Part shown: positions 43,627 to 54,736 of the stretch, one piece after another
Numbering within the stretch: the first letter of the stretch is position 1
Layout of the letters: each line of letters begins with the position of its first letter
Assembly: GCF_003391115.1 (NCBI RefSeq)
Contig: NZ_QTJP01000001.1
Coordinates: forward strand, 434,001-498,000
Length of the DNA: 64,000 nucleotides
Direction of reading: 5' to 3'
Source: Sphingomonas crusticola
GTDB taxonomy: Bacteria > Pseudomonadota > Alphaproteobacteria > Sphingomonadales > Sphingomonadaceae
Program-made: the position numbers and the translations under genes
The notes under the pieces: generated by a model
The model's database searches: none
Seen by the model: the letters and a program-made list of their open reading frames with translations, nothing else
Told to the model about the DNA's origin: nothing

Positions 43627-43702
43627 TCGATTCTCCATCTTCGGTCACCGCATGGGTGACGTGATCGCTTCCGTAACGAATAAGTCGCGATTTGGCGCCG
43701 CT

Positions 43703-44014
43703 TCAATTGCCCGAGCGGCCGACAATCTGTCCGCTACGTCCGTCGACGTCGATATAGATGACCGAACCGCCGCGCATGAACTTGAGCCGGTAGACGCCGG
43801 AGCCGGGATCGAATTCGGGCCCGAGATAGTCGCAACCGGGCATGCGCGGCACGATCCGGCTCTCGATTTCGTGAAGCGGCATGATCTGCCCCGCCTTGCG
43901 CGCGGCAAAGGCCTGGTCCTGTTCGCGCGGACGACGCGCGTCCGCGGCAGGCAAAGCTGCGATGGCGGCGATACTAGCCGCTGCAAAAATCTTCATCAGC
44001 ATAGGGTGTTGCAT
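43703..44014 (-). CDS. Small secreted PepSY-domain protein
   Basis: About 103 residues with a signal peptide (ending at a DARRP-type cleavage region), and a PepSY-like domain (IMPLHEIESRIVPRMPGCDYLG, then YRLKFMRGGSVIYIDVDGRSGQIVG). Such proteins are often encoded next to OmpR-type two-component genes and may inhibit proteases or modulate the kinase. Two in-frame ATGs, at 44014 and 44002, are equally likely starts. Divergent from the ABC-F gene. Confidence 0.8.
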   Translation of the reverse strand: MQHPMLMKIFAAASIAAIAALPAADARRPREQDQAFAARKAGQIMPLHEIESRIVPRMPGCDYLGPEFDPGSGVYRLKFMRGGSVIYIDVDGRSGQIVGRSGN

Positions 44015-44097
44015 GGGCCCGACCGCTTGAATAGGCAGTGAATGCCGCGCGGGCCACCTCGTTCCGCCGCTGCTCCCCTCCCTCGATATATCGGTCC

Positions 44098-45888
44098 ATG
44101 GCTGCACCCATCCTCGCCTATGAAGATCTGGGCCTCGTTCAAGGCTCGGGCTGGCTGTTTCGCCACATCGACCTGCATCTCCAGCCGCGCGATCGGCTGG
44201 CGCTGATCGGGCGCAACGGTGCCGGCAAGACGACCTTGCTGCGCCTGCTGGCGGGCGCGATCGATGCCGACGAAGGCCGCCGTACGATTGTGCCGGGCAC
44301 CAAAGTGGTCCTGCTGGAGCAGGATCCGCAGGTGGCCGGCTTTGCCACCCTGCGCGATTGGGCGCTGCACGGTGCCGATGCGCCTGAGCCTTACGAGGTC
44401 GAGGCGATCGCCGACCAGCTGGGCATCGACCTCACGCGCGAGGCCGCGACCGCATCGGGCGGGGAGCGCCGCCGCGCGGCCATCGCGCGTGCGCTGGCGC
44501 AGGATCCCGATGTCCTGTTTCTCGATGAGCCGACCAATCATCTCGATATTGCCGCGATCGACTGGCTTGAGGAATGGCTCAGCCGCTTTCGCGGCGCCTT
44601 CGTCGTCATCAGCCACGATCGTGCCTTTCTGACGCGCCTCACCAAAAGCACCTTGTGGCTCGATCGCGGCGGGTTGCGGCGCGCGGAGATCGGCTTTGGC
44701 GGGTTCGAGGCGTGGACCGACCAGGTCTATGAGGAGGAAGCCCGCAACGCCCAGCGGCTCGAAGCCAAGCTCAAGATCGAGGAACATTGGCTGCTGCGCG
44801 GCGTCACCGCCCGACGCGCGCGCAACGAGGGCCGTAAGGCCAAACTGATGGAGATGCGCGCCCAGCGCGCGGCAATGATCGCGCCGCAGGGCGCTGCCAG
44901 ACTCGTCACCGCCAGCAACGATACGCGCACCAAGGTCGTGATCCACGCCGAGCACGTCACGAAGCGGTTCGGCGACCGCACCATCATCCGCGACTTCACC
45001 TTCCGGGTGACGCGCGGCGACCGCATCGGCGTGGTCGGCTCCAACGGCGCCGGCAAGACCAGCCTGCTCAAATTGCTCACGGGCGAGCTGGAACCCGACG
45101 AAGGAAAGGTCAGGCTCGCCAAGACGCTCGACGGCGTCATCATCGATCAGCAGCGCAAGCTGATGGAACCCGACAAGCGCGTGCGCGACATCCTCGCCGA
45201 TGGTGGCGACTGGATCGAGGTGCTCGGCGTCCGCAAGCATATTGCCGGCTATCTCAAGGAGTTCCTGTTCGACCCTAACATGGTGGATGCACGCGTCGGG
45301 ACTTTGTCCGGCGGCGAGCGCTCGCGGCTGTTGCTTGCCCGCGAATTCGCACGCCCATCGAATCTGCTCGTGCTCGACGAGCCGACGAACGATCTCGATC
45401 TCGAAACGCTCGACCTGCTTCAGGAGGTGATTTCCGACTATGACGGCACCGTGCTGATCGTCAGCCACGACCGCGACTTTCTCGATCGCACCGTTACCGT
45501 CACGCTCGGCATGGATAGCTCGGGCCATGTCGACATCGTCGCCGGCGGCTATGCCGATTGGGTCAAGCAGCGCGGCCCCCGACCGGAATTGCGCGGCGGA
45601 TCGTCGCCTAAAATTCTACCCGCCCCCGCGCCGCCCCCGGCAAAGCCGCGCGCCAAGCTCACCTATAAGGATCAGCGCGATCTCGAGCTGCTGCCCAAGG
45701 AGATCGAGAAATATGAAGCCGCGATCGCACGCGATACCGCCGCCATGGCCGATCCCAACCTCTATATGCGCGATCCCAAGCGTTTCGATGCGCTCATGAA
45801 GGCGATCGAGAAAGCGCGCATAGATCGCGACGCAGCCGAATTGCGATGGCTGGAGCTGGCCGAAATGGCCGAGAATCTCAACGGCTGA
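44098..45888 (+). CDS. ABC-F family ATPase (Uup-like)
   Basis: 596 residues with two ABC ATPase domains and no membrane part. Walker A motifs IGRNGAGKTTL (domain 1, near 40) and VGSNGAGKTSL (domain 2, near 320); signature-type GGERRRAAIARAL and GGERSRLLLA; Walker B LFLDEPTNHLDI and LVLDEPTNDLDL. An alpha-helical linker between them and a C-terminal extension with coiled coil (about 500-596) suggest Uup rather than EttA. ABC-F proteins act on ribosomes. An upstream in-frame ATG is less likely. Confidence 0.92.
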   Translation: MAAPILAYEDLGLVQGSGWLFRHIDLHLQPRDRLALIGRNGAGKTTLLRLLAGAIDADEGRRTIVPGTKVVLLEQDPQVAGFATLRDWALHGADAPEPYEVEAIADQLGIDLTREAATASGGERRRAAIARALAQDPDVLFLDEPTNHLDIAAIDWLEEWLSRFRGAFVVISHDRAFLTRLTKSTLWLDRGGLRRAEIGFGGFEAWTDQVYEEEARNAQRLEAKLKIEEHWLLRGVTARRARNEGRKAKLMEMRAQRAAMIAPQGAARLVTASNDTRTKVVIHAEHVTKRFGDRTIIRDFTFRVTRGDRIGVVGSNGAGKTSLLKLLTGELEPDEGKVRLAKTLDGVIIDQQRKLMEPDKRVRDILADGGDWIEVLGVRKHIAGYLKEFLFDPNMVDARVGTLSGGERSRLLLAREFARPSNLLVLDEPTNDLDLETLDLLQEVISDYDGTVLIVSHDRDFLDRTVTVTLGMDSSGHVDIVAGGYADWVKQRGPRPELRGGSSPKILPAPAPPPAKPRAKLTYKDQRDLELLPKEIEKYEAAIARDTAAMADPNLYMRDPKRFDALMKAIEKARIDRDAAELRWLELAEMAENLNG

Positions 45889-45959
45889 ACGCCGTCTTGA
45901 AAGCATGCGAGGCTGCGTCCATCTGCGCGGCGACCACCTGAGGAGACCCTGATCCCGCC

Positions 45960-47840
45960 ATGACGACCACCGAAGCCGTACCCGCAACCCGTTCGTTCGA
46001 GGCCGATGTCGCCAAGCTGCTGCATCTGATGGTGCATTCGGTCTATTCCGATAAGGACGTCTTCCTGCGCGAGCTGATCTCCAACGCCGCCGATGCGTGC
46101 GAGAAATTGCGTTACGAAGGGCTGAGCAACCCGAATTTGCTAGGGGAAGACGGCCAGCCGCGCATCACGCTCACACTCGACCCCGAGGCGCGCCAGCTGA
46201 TCGTCGAGGATAACGGCATCGGCATGAGCGAGGCGGAGATGTCCGAAGCGCTCGGTACCATCGCCCGCTCCGGCACCAAGGCGTTCATGGAGAAGATCGC
46301 CGGGGCCAAGGACGCGGAGGGCAGCCAGCTCATCGGACAGTTCGGCGTCGGCTTCTATTCGGCCTTCATGGTAGCCGATCGGGTCGACGCGGTCTCGCGC
46401 CGTGCGGGTGCGGATATTGCCGCCATTTGGTCGTCCGACGGTCTCGGCACCTACACCATCCAGACCGCCGACATCGCGGAAGCGCCGCCGCGTGGCACGC
46501 GGGTGCTGCTCCATCTCAAGGAGGATGCCGCCAGCTATACCCAGGGTTTCACCATCGAGCGGACGATCAAGGCGCAGTCCGGCCATGTGCCAGTGCCGAT
46601 CTTCCTCCGGGACAAACCCGATGCCGAACCGAAGCAGATCGCCGACGGCGCCGCGCTCTGGACCAAGCCGAAAGCGGAGATCACGTCGGAAGAATATACC
46701 GACTTCTACCGCAGCGCAGCCGGCCAGTTCGACGACCCTGCGCTGACCCTCCATTATCGTGCCGAGGGCCTGCACGAATATACCGTCCTCGCCTTCGTTC
46801 CCGAAACCAAACCGTTCGACCTGTTCGATCCCGATCGCGCCGGGCGCATGAAGCTCTATGTGCGCCGCGTCTTCATCACCGACGAGGCGCAGATTCTGCC
46901 GCGTTACCTGCGCTTCGTGCGCGGCCTGGTCGACTCCAGCGATCTGCCGCTCAACGTCTCGCGCGAGATGATCCAGGAGAGTCCCGTCCTCGCTGCCATC
47001 CAGAAGGGCGTGGCCAACCGCATCCTGTCCGAACTCGACAAACTCTCCTCCTCGGACAGCGAGCGCTATCTCAAGATCTGGGGCAATTTCGGCGCAGTGC
47101 TGAAGGAGGGCCTATACGAGGATCTCGCCCGCCGCGAGACCTTGCTCGCCCTCGCCCGCTTCAGGACGACCGCATCCGGCGGCGACTGGCGCTCGCTCAA
47201 AGACTATGTCGCCGGCCTCAAGGAAAATCAGACCGCAATCTATTATGCGACCGGCCCCGATCTCGATCGGCTCGCCTCCTCCCCTCAGCTGGAAGGGTTC
47301 CGCGCGCGCGGCATCGAGGTGCTCCTGCTGACCGATCAGGTCGACAGCTTCTGGGTCACAGGCGTGGATTATGACGGCAAGCCGTTCAAGTCGGTCACGC
47401 AGGGGTTGGCCGACCTCAGCCTGATCCCCTTGCCCGAAGGCGAACAGCCGGCACCCGCCGCCTCCGATGCGGTCGACGGCTTCATCGCATTCGTCAAGGC
47501 AACGCTCGGCGATGCGGTGTCGGACGTGCGCGCCTCCGAGCGGCTGACCGAAAGCGCCGTCTGCCTGGTCGCGCCCGAACATGGCATGGATCGCCAGCTC
47601 GAAAAGCTGCTGGCGGGCGCAGGGCGGCTCGATGCCGCCGCCAAGCCGGTGCTGGAGATCAATCCACGCCACGCGCTGATCGCCAAACTGAGCGACGCCG
47701 GCGAAGACAATGCTGCCCTGCGCGAGGACGCCGCCCATCTGCTGTTCGACGAAGCCCGCATCGCCGACGGCGAGCTCCCGCTCGATCCGCGCGCTTTCTC
47801 CGCCCGGCTGACGCGCCTGCTCGAGCGCGGGCTGGGCTGA
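45960..47840 (+). CDS. htpG: Hsp90 chaperone HtpG
   Basis: Bacterial Hsp90, 626 residues, normal length. The N-terminal ATP domain shows ELISNAADACEKLRYE near 38-53, VEDNGIGMSEAEM near 80-92, and the GQFGVGFYSAFMVAD lid-motif near 120-134; the catalytic glutamate lies in the first motif. The middle domain has LPLNVSREMIQES near 335. The C-terminal dimerisation domain is intact. Ribosome binding site spacing is long (GGAG 14 bases upstream). A weak hairpin terminator follows at 47857-47880. Confidence 0.96.
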   Translation: MTTTEAVPATRSFEADVAKLLHLMVHSVYSDKDVFLRELISNAADACEKLRYEGLSNPNLLGEDGQPRITLTLDPEARQLIVEDNGIGMSEAEMSEALGTIARSGTKAFMEKIAGAKDAEGSQLIGQFGVGFYSAFMVADRVDAVSRRAGADIAAIWSSDGLGTYTIQTADIAEAPPRGTRVLLHLKEDAASYTQGFTIERTIKAQSGHVPVPIFLRDKPDAEPKQIADGAALWTKPKAEITSEEYTDFYRSAAGQFDDPALTLHYRAEGLHEYTVLAFVPETKPFDLFDPDRAGRMKLYVRRVFITDEAQILPRYLRFVRGLVDSSDLPLNVSREMIQESPVLAAIQKGVANRILSELDKLSSSDSERYLKIWGNFGAVLKEGLYEDLARRETLLALARFRTTASGGDWRSLKDYVAGLKENQTAIYYATGPDLDRLASSPQLEGFRARGIEVLLLTDQVDSFWVTGVDYDGKPFKSVTQGLADLSLIPLPEGEQPAPAASDAVDGFIAFVKATLGDAVSDVRASERLTESAVCLVAPEHGMDRQLEKLLAGAGRLDAAAKPVLEINPRHALIAKLSDAGEDNAALREDAAHLLFDEARIADGELPLDPRAFSARLTRLLERGLG

Positions 47841-47856
47841 TCATCTCCGTCAGCTG

Positions 47857-47880
47857 CCGGAACCGGGCTCTTTCCGGTTT
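47857..47880 (+). terminator. Weak terminator-like hairpin after htpG
   Basis: CCGGAA (47857-47862) pairs with TTCCGG (47872-47877), with a nine-base loop, followed by only three T residues. It lies 16 bases after the htpG stop and could end the transcript, but the short T run makes it weak. Confidence 0.35.
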
Positions 47881-47931
47881 GCGCTGCCCCTGAAGCGGTG
47901 GCAGTCTTCCTCCTGGCTAGGGGGGATTGCC

Positions 47932-48822
47932 ATGAGATCAGCGTTTGCGGCTGTGCTGGTCTTTTTCATATCCGCGGTTGGCGCGCAGTCGCCGAGCGCC
48001 AAGCCAACATCCGCGGAAGAGATGGTGCGGCAGCTCAATTCGCTCGGCTGGGTGCATGGACCCGCGACCGTGCCGATAGGCGATCAGGCCAATATCCGCC
48101 TGCCCAAGGGGCTACGCTATCTCGACCCCGAAAATACCAAGAAATTCCTGACGCTGAACGGCAACCCGCCGGACGATAATGACTATACGATCGCGCCCGA
48201 GGGGATCAGCTGGTTTTCGATCCTCGAATTCCAGCCGATGGGCTATGTTAGCGACAAGGACAAGGTCGATCCCGACGCCCTGTTCAAGCAGATCAAGGCT
48301 GATGAAGGCCCCAATAATGAGCAGCGCAAGGCAATGGGCGAAAGCGGCCTTTATGTCGATCGCTGGCTCGCCGCACCCCATTATGACGCGGCATCGCACA
48401 ACCTCGAATGGGGAACCGTCATGCATACCGACGGCGGCGACCGGATCATCAATTATACGAGCCGCATCCTCGGCCGCGACGGCGTGATGAAGGCGATTCT
48501 CGTCTCCGATCCCAACGCGTTCCAGGCCGACCTCTCGCAATATCGCGTGGCGCTCGCCGGGTTTGGCTACCTGCCCGATAAACGCTACGAAGCGCACAAA
48601 TCGGGCGACAAGCTGGCCGAGTACGGCCTCGGCGCGCTGGTGGCGGGTGGTGCGGCGGCCGCGGTCGTCAAAACCGGCCTTTTCGCCGGCCTCCTCAAGC
48701 TGCTCCTGGCATTCGCCAAGCCGCTGATTGTCGGCGTCGTCGCCTTGGTGGCAGCCTTTCGCGCGAAGCTCGGCGCCTTGTTCGGCCGGCGTACTGACAG
48801 CCCCAAGGACCCGCCAGCATGA
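47932..48822 (+). CDS. DUF2167 membrane-anchored protein
   Basis: 296 residues. Signal peptide (about 1-18), a beta-rich periplasmic domain (about 30-225) typical of DUF2167 (a LGWVHGPATVPIGDQANIRLPKG start and ISWFSILEFQPMGYVSDKDKVDPDALF segment) and a hydrophobic C-terminal pair (about 232-275). Purine-rich GGGGGG precedes the ATG. The function is unknown. Its stop overlaps the ATG of a 32-residue membrane peptide (ATGA). Confidence 0.85.
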   Translation: MRSAFAAVLVFFISAVGAQSPSAKPTSAEEMVRQLNSLGWVHGPATVPIGDQANIRLPKGLRYLDPENTKKFLTLNGNPPDDNDYTIAPEGISWFSILEFQPMGYVSDKDKVDPDALFKQIKADEGPNNEQRKAMGESGLYVDRWLAAPHYDAASHNLEWGTVMHTDGGDRIINYTSRILGRDGVMKAILVSDPNAFQADLSQYRVALAGFGYLPDKRYEAHKSGDKLAEYGLGALVAGGAAAAVVKTGLFAGLLKLLLAFAKPLIVGVVALVAAFRAKLGALFGRRTDSPKDPPA

Positions 48823-48917
48823 GCCTGCAAGATCTTGTGATCATTGTCGTTTGCGCCGCATTGGGCTTTGGCATCGTGCACAATATCAGCAGCTCGTCCA
48901 AACGTCGCGACGATTGA
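48819..48917 (+). CDS. 32-residue single-helix membrane peptide coupled to the DUF2167 gene
   Basis: A small frame with an ATG overlapping the DUF2167 stop (ATGA) and a TGA at 48915-48917. The product is one hydrophobic helix (DLVIIVVCAALGFGIVHN, about residues 5-22) followed by the charged tail SSSSKRRDD. No ribosome binding site of its own is visible, so translation would depend on the upstream gene. It is below the size limit of most gene callers. I judge it real from the overlap and the classic small-protein shape. Confidence 0.6.
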   Translation: MSLQDLVIIVVCAALGFGIVHNISSSSKRRDD

Positions 48918-48957
48918 CGCGATGTCGATGATGGTGGCGATATCCGGGAGATTTACG

Positions 48958-49971
48958 ATGCGACGTGGTTCAGCCCTGTTCGCTCTCTTAGTGCTGGCGG
49001 CGGCCGCCCCGGCGCAAGCCCCGCGCGAAGAGCGCATAACGCCCCCCTACCGCGATGCACCGGAAATGCACGCGGCCCCCGGCGTGGCCAAGGGCACCCT
49101 CAACAGCTTCATCATGACGTCGGCCGAGAGCCGCATCTATCCCGGCATCCGCCAACTCGACAATGATGTCACCCGGCGCCGCGATGCCTATGGCAACCGC
49201 ATCGCCGCGCCGTTCGACCAGGAATCCGAACCGGGCGCCTACCGCCGTGACGTCTTCGTCTATATCCCCGCCGGCTATCAGCGCGGGCGCGAAGTCCCCT
49301 TTATCGTCGTCCAGGATGGGCGCGATTATGCCGCGCGCATGGCCGCCGCGCTCGACAGCCTGATCGCCCAGAAGCGCGTGCCGATGATGGTCGCGGTGAT
49401 GATCCAGTCGGGCGGCGGCGACGCGCAGGGCTCGGAGCGCGGGCTGGAATATGACACGATGTCGGGGCGCTATGCCGAGTTCGTCGAGACCGAAGTGCTG
49501 CCGCGCGCGGCGAAGCTCTACGGGATCAAGTTCACGAGCAACCCCAACGGGCGAGCCACGATGGGCGGCAGCTCAGGCGCCGCGGCAGCGTTAAGCATGG
49601 CCTGGTACCATCCCGAATGGTACCACAAGGTCCTGTCTTATTCCGGCACCTTCGTGAATCAGGCGGCGCCGGTCGATGCGGCAACGCCGCGCGGCGCATG
49701 GGACTATCATGCGCGCCTCATTCCCGAAAATCCGCGCAAGCCGATCCGCATCTGGATGGAGGTCGGCGAGAAGGATCTGCACTGGCAGGATCCGGAATCG
49801 ACCTTCCACAATTGGCCGATGGCCAATGATCGCATGGCCGCCGCCCTCAAGGCGAAGGGTTATGATTACCGCTATGTCTTCGCGCAGGATGCGGTCCACG
49901 TCGACGGCAACGTTGTCGCCCAGACCCTGCCGCAGGCGCTGGAATGGCTATGGCGCGATTTCCCGCGCTAA
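48958..49971 (+). CDS. Secreted alpha/beta-hydrolase esterase (Fes/IroE-like)
   Basis: 337 residues with a signal peptide (about 1-20). The esterase fold of the putative esterase family (PF00756 type) is shown by DVFVYIPAGYQRGREVPFIVVQDGRDY near 100-130, the nucleophile motif GGSSGAAAAL near 207, then IWMEVGEKDLHW and a late Asp/His region (...QDAVHVDGNVV...). GGGAG eight bases before the ATG supports the start. Substrate unknown; siderophore or carbohydrate esters are typical for the family. Confidence 0.87.
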   Translation: MRRGSALFALLVLAAAAPAQAPREERITPPYRDAPEMHAAPGVAKGTLNSFIMTSAESRIYPGIRQLDNDVTRRRDAYGNRIAAPFDQESEPGAYRRDVFVYIPAGYQRGREVPFIVVQDGRDYAARMAAALDSLIAQKRVPMMVAVMIQSGGGDAQGSERGLEYDTMSGRYAEFVETEVLPRAAKLYGIKFTSNPNGRATMGGSSGAAAALSMAWYHPEWYHKVLSYSGTFVNQAAPVDAATPRGAWDYHARLIPENPRKPIRIWMEVGEKDLHWQDPESTFHNWPMANDRMAAALKAKGYDYRYVFAQDAVHVDGNVVAQTLPQALEWLWRDFPR

Positions 49972-50018
49972 CCGCCTCGCGTAAGTAATATTGCTGGCGT
50001 CGCCCAGGTGCCGCGCGG

Positions 50019-51596
50019 CTAGGGTTTTGACACCAGGGCGCGCATGCTTGCACGAGCTTCCGGCGCAGGCAGATAGCGCGGTGCGCGACGCGCATGCGTT
50101 GTCTGCTCATAGGCGAAGCCGAGCGCGATCAAGCGGGCTTCCGACCACTTTGCTCCCAGGAAGGACAGGCCCACGGGCAGTCCGTGGACCTGCCCCATCG
50201 GCACCGTCAGATGCGGATAGCCCGCCACCGCTGCATAATTGCCAGCGCCACCGCCCACGAAATGATCGCCTGCGACGAGATCGCTGCGCCATGACGGGCC
50301 GCCGGTCGGAGCAACCAGCGCGTCGAGATGACCGTCGGCGAGCATGTCGTCGATCCCGTCCTTCCCTGCCAGGCGACGCCCTTCCGAGGCCGCCTGCTTG
50401 TAGCTGTCCTCCTGATACCCTTTGGAAGCCTGCGCCTGCTCGAAAAATTCCTGCCCGAACCAGGGCAGCTCGCTCGCGGCATGCGCGCGGTTGAAGGCGA
50501 TCAGCGCCGCCATGTCGCGGACCCTCACATTGGGCGCGGCCGACGCGAGATAGGCGTCCAGGTCCTGCTTGAGCTCGGTGATCAGGATGGTCTGCTCATA
50601 TTGCCCCATCTTCTCATGATTGGCGGGCTCCTTGACGTCGACCAGCGTCGCGCCGGCTGCCCTCAGCGCCGCCAACGCCTGCTCGAAGACGGCGGGGATG
50701 CCGGGCTCGTCGCCGATCGCGAAGCGCAGCACCCCGATGCGCGCACCGCGCAACGCATCGGGCCGGAGCGAGGCGCGATAATCCTGCTTGTGGGCGTCGG
50801 CCTCGACCGTGGCAGGATCGGCGGAATCCGAGCCGGCGAGGATCGTCAGCAAGGCGGCAGTGTCCGCGACGGTGGTCGTCATCGGTCCGGCCGTGTCCTG
50901 GCTATGGGAGATCGGTACGACATGGGCGCGCGAGACCAGTCCGACCGTAGGCTTGAGCCCGACCAGCGCACTGACCGAGGACGGGCAGGTCACCGACCCA
51001 TCGGTTTCGGTACCGATACCCGCGACCGCCAAGCCCGCCGCGATGGCCGCACCCGTTCCTGACGAGGATCCGCAGGCCGAGCGGTCGAGAATATAGGGGT
51101 TGCGGGTCAGGCCGCCCTTCCCGCTCCAGCCGCTGGTGGAATGGGGCGAGCGCATATTCGCCCACTCCGAAAGGTTGGTCTTGCCGAGGATGATCGCACC
51201 GGCCGCGCGCAGCCGCGCGACCAGCGGCGCATCGCGATGCGTGACATTGTCCGCCAGCGCGAGCGAGCCGGCGGTGGTCGGCAGCGGATCGAGGCTGTCG
51301 ATATTGTCCTTGATCAGGATCGGCACGCCTTCCAGCAGGCCGCGACTGCGCCGGGCGTTGCGCAGCTTGTCCGAGTAGGCCGCGTCGGCCAGCGCGCGTG
51401 GGTTGACCGCCAGCACGGCATTGAGCGTCGGCCCGGATCGGTCGATCTGCGCGATCCGCTGGAGATAATGCCGCACCAGAGCCACCGAGCTTGTCCGCCC
51501 CGCCGCGAGATCGGCTTCGGTCTGCGCGATCGACCGGTCGGGCGCGGGTGCAGCGGCGGCGAGGGCAAGAGCGAGCGGCGCGAGGATGAACTTCAT
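50019..51596 (-). CDS. Amidase family protein, secreted
   Basis: Amidase signature family, 525 residues. The Ser-cisSer-Lys triad elements are visible: the lysine in VPILIKDNIDS near 90, the cis-Ser stretch RSACGSSSGTGAAIAAG near 168-184, and the serine in the following motif. A signal peptide (about 1-16) suggests export. The long upstream frame is dropped; the ATG at 51594-51596 begins the signal peptide. Substrate not known. No partner gene is apparent. Confidence 0.9.
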   Translation of the reverse strand: MKFILAPLALALAAAAPAPDRSIAQTEADLAAGRTSSVALVRHYLQRIAQIDRSGPTLNAVLAVNPRALADAAYSDKLRNARRSRGLLEGVPILIKDNIDSLDPLPTTAGSLALADNVTHRDAPLVARLRAAGAIILGKTNLSEWANMRSPHSTSGWSGKGGLTRNPYILDRSACGSSSGTGAAIAAGLAVAGIGTETDGSVTCPSSVSALVGLKPTVGLVSRAHVVPISHSQDTAGPMTTTVADTAALLTILAGSDSADPATVEADAHKQDYRASLRPDALRGARIGVLRFAIGDEPGIPAVFEQALAALRAAGATLVDVKEPANHEKMGQYEQTILITELKQDLDAYLASAAPNVRVRDMAALIAFNRAHAASELPWFGQEFFEQAQASKGYQEDSYKQAASEGRRLAGKDGIDDMLADGHLDALVAPTGGPSWRSDLVAGDHFVGGGAGNYAAVAGYPHLTVPMGQVHGLPVGLSFLGAKWSEARLIALGFAYEQTTHARRAPRYLPAPEARASMRALVSKP

Positions 51597-51765
51597 GGGC
51601 GGCAGGGAAGCAGGACCGAACCTGCATCGCAAGCCGCGATTTCCAATCCCGTAATTCCCGCGAAAGCGAGAAAGACGAGAACGAGAGATCGGTCCATGCG
51701 AAATCTTTCGCCCGCGAAAGCCGCTTTGACGTTGCAAAAAGTGCGCGGGACCGCGATTTGGGGTC

Positions 51766-53738
<1,973 letters not shown>

Positions 53739-53742
<4 letters not shown>

Positions 53743-54350
53743 ACATCGACGAAGTGATGCGGATGGCCCCGGTCATCCCGGTGCTGGTGGTCAAGGACGT
53801 GGCCCACGGCCTGCCGATCGCGCAGGCCTTGGTGACGGGCGGGCTGCCCGTGCTCGAAGTGACATTGCGCACCGAAGCCGCGCTCGACGTCATTCGCGAA
53901 ATGTCGAACTGCGAAGGGTCATTCGTCGGCGCGGGAACTGTCCTCAACGAAAAGCAGCTCGATGCCGCGATCGATGCGGGGGCGAAATTCATCGTCAGCC
54001 CCGGACTGACAACACTGCTTGCCGAAGCGGCAATCGAGCGCGGCATCCCGTTCCTGCCCGGCATCGCCACTGCCGCCGACATCATGCGCGGCCTCGATCT
54101 CGGACTCGACCGCTTCAAATTCTTTCCCGCCGAAACATCGGGAGGAATCAAAGCGTTGAAGGCGCTTGCTGCGCCTTTCTATCAATGCCGCTTCTGCCCC
54201 ACCGGCGGCATCACCGTCGACACCGCGCCGGACTGGCTGGCGGTGGACGCCGTTTTGTGCGTCGGCGGCTCCTGGCTGGTCCCTGCGGGCAACCCCGATC
54301 CGGCCGGCATCGAAGCGCGCGCCCGCGCGGCCTCTGCCCTGCGCACGTGA
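53739..54350 (+). CDS. eda: KDPG aldolase (Entner-Doudoroff)
   Basis: Schiff-base aldolase splitting KDPG to pyruvate and glyceraldehyde 3-phosphate. GTG start at 53739-53741 overlapping the edd stop; 203 residues, normal. TIM-barrel signatures: [19 protein letters not shown] near 30-48 (with catalytic glutamate), [27 protein letters not shown] near 65-91 and the Schiff-base lysine in [22 protein letters not shown] near 126-147. Coupled to mazG through GTGA. Confidence 0.96.
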
Positions 54351-54736
54351 GCGCGCTCGACGGCATCCGCGAAGAGCAGCCCGCCCTCCTTCGCGCGAAC
54401 GCTATCTCGCACCGGGCGGCGGCAACCGGGTTCGATTGGGACGATGCCGCCGGCGCCCGCGCCAAGGTGATCGAGGAGCTGGCCGAGGTCGATGCCGCGA
54501 CGACGTTGGCCGAGCAGACCGACGAGATTGGCGACCTGCTGTTCGCCCTCGTCAACTGGGCGCGCAAGCTCGGCATCGAGCCCGAAGGCGCGCTCCATCA
54601 AGCCACATCGAAATTTGAAGGTCGCTTCCGCGCCATGGAGCAGGAAGCTGGCGCAGGCTTCCCGGCGCTCACGCTCGATCAGATGGAGCAGCTTTGGCAA
54701 GCGATAAAAGGGCGTACCCCCACGCCTATCGCCTGA
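54347..54736 (+). CDS. mazG: MazG-family pyrophosphohydrolase, C-terminal domain only
   Basis: Nucleoside triphosphate pyrophosphohydrolase. GTG start at 54347-54349 overlaps the eda stop. 129 residues. The catalytic elements (EELAEVDAA, an E-x-x-E type metal site, and the ...TDEIGDLLFALVNWARKLGI... helix with its E/D) are kept. Most MazG proteins are about 250-270 residues with two such domains; this one matches the second half (ending in the typical ALTLDQMEQLWQAIK stretch). The N-terminal half is absent, as no MazG-like coding is visible upstream in this frame within eda. Confidence 0.85.
   Translation: MSALDGIREEQPALLRANAISHRAAATGFDWDDAAGARAKVIEELAEVDAATTLAEQTDEIGDLLFALVNWARKLGIEPEGALHQATSKFEGRFRAMEQEAGAGFPALTLDQMEQLWQAIKGRTPTPIA

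Noticed and set aside
43996-45528. Open frame of 510 codons on the minus strand
   Set aside because: Antisense to the ABC-F gene, which has full ATPase motifs.
51597-51765. Possible decayed palindromic repeat between the amidase gene and edd (CCCGCGAAAGCG-type core near 51656-51672)
   Set aside because: Only a short core resembles an interspersed repeat and I could not pair a second arm, so it is not annotated.
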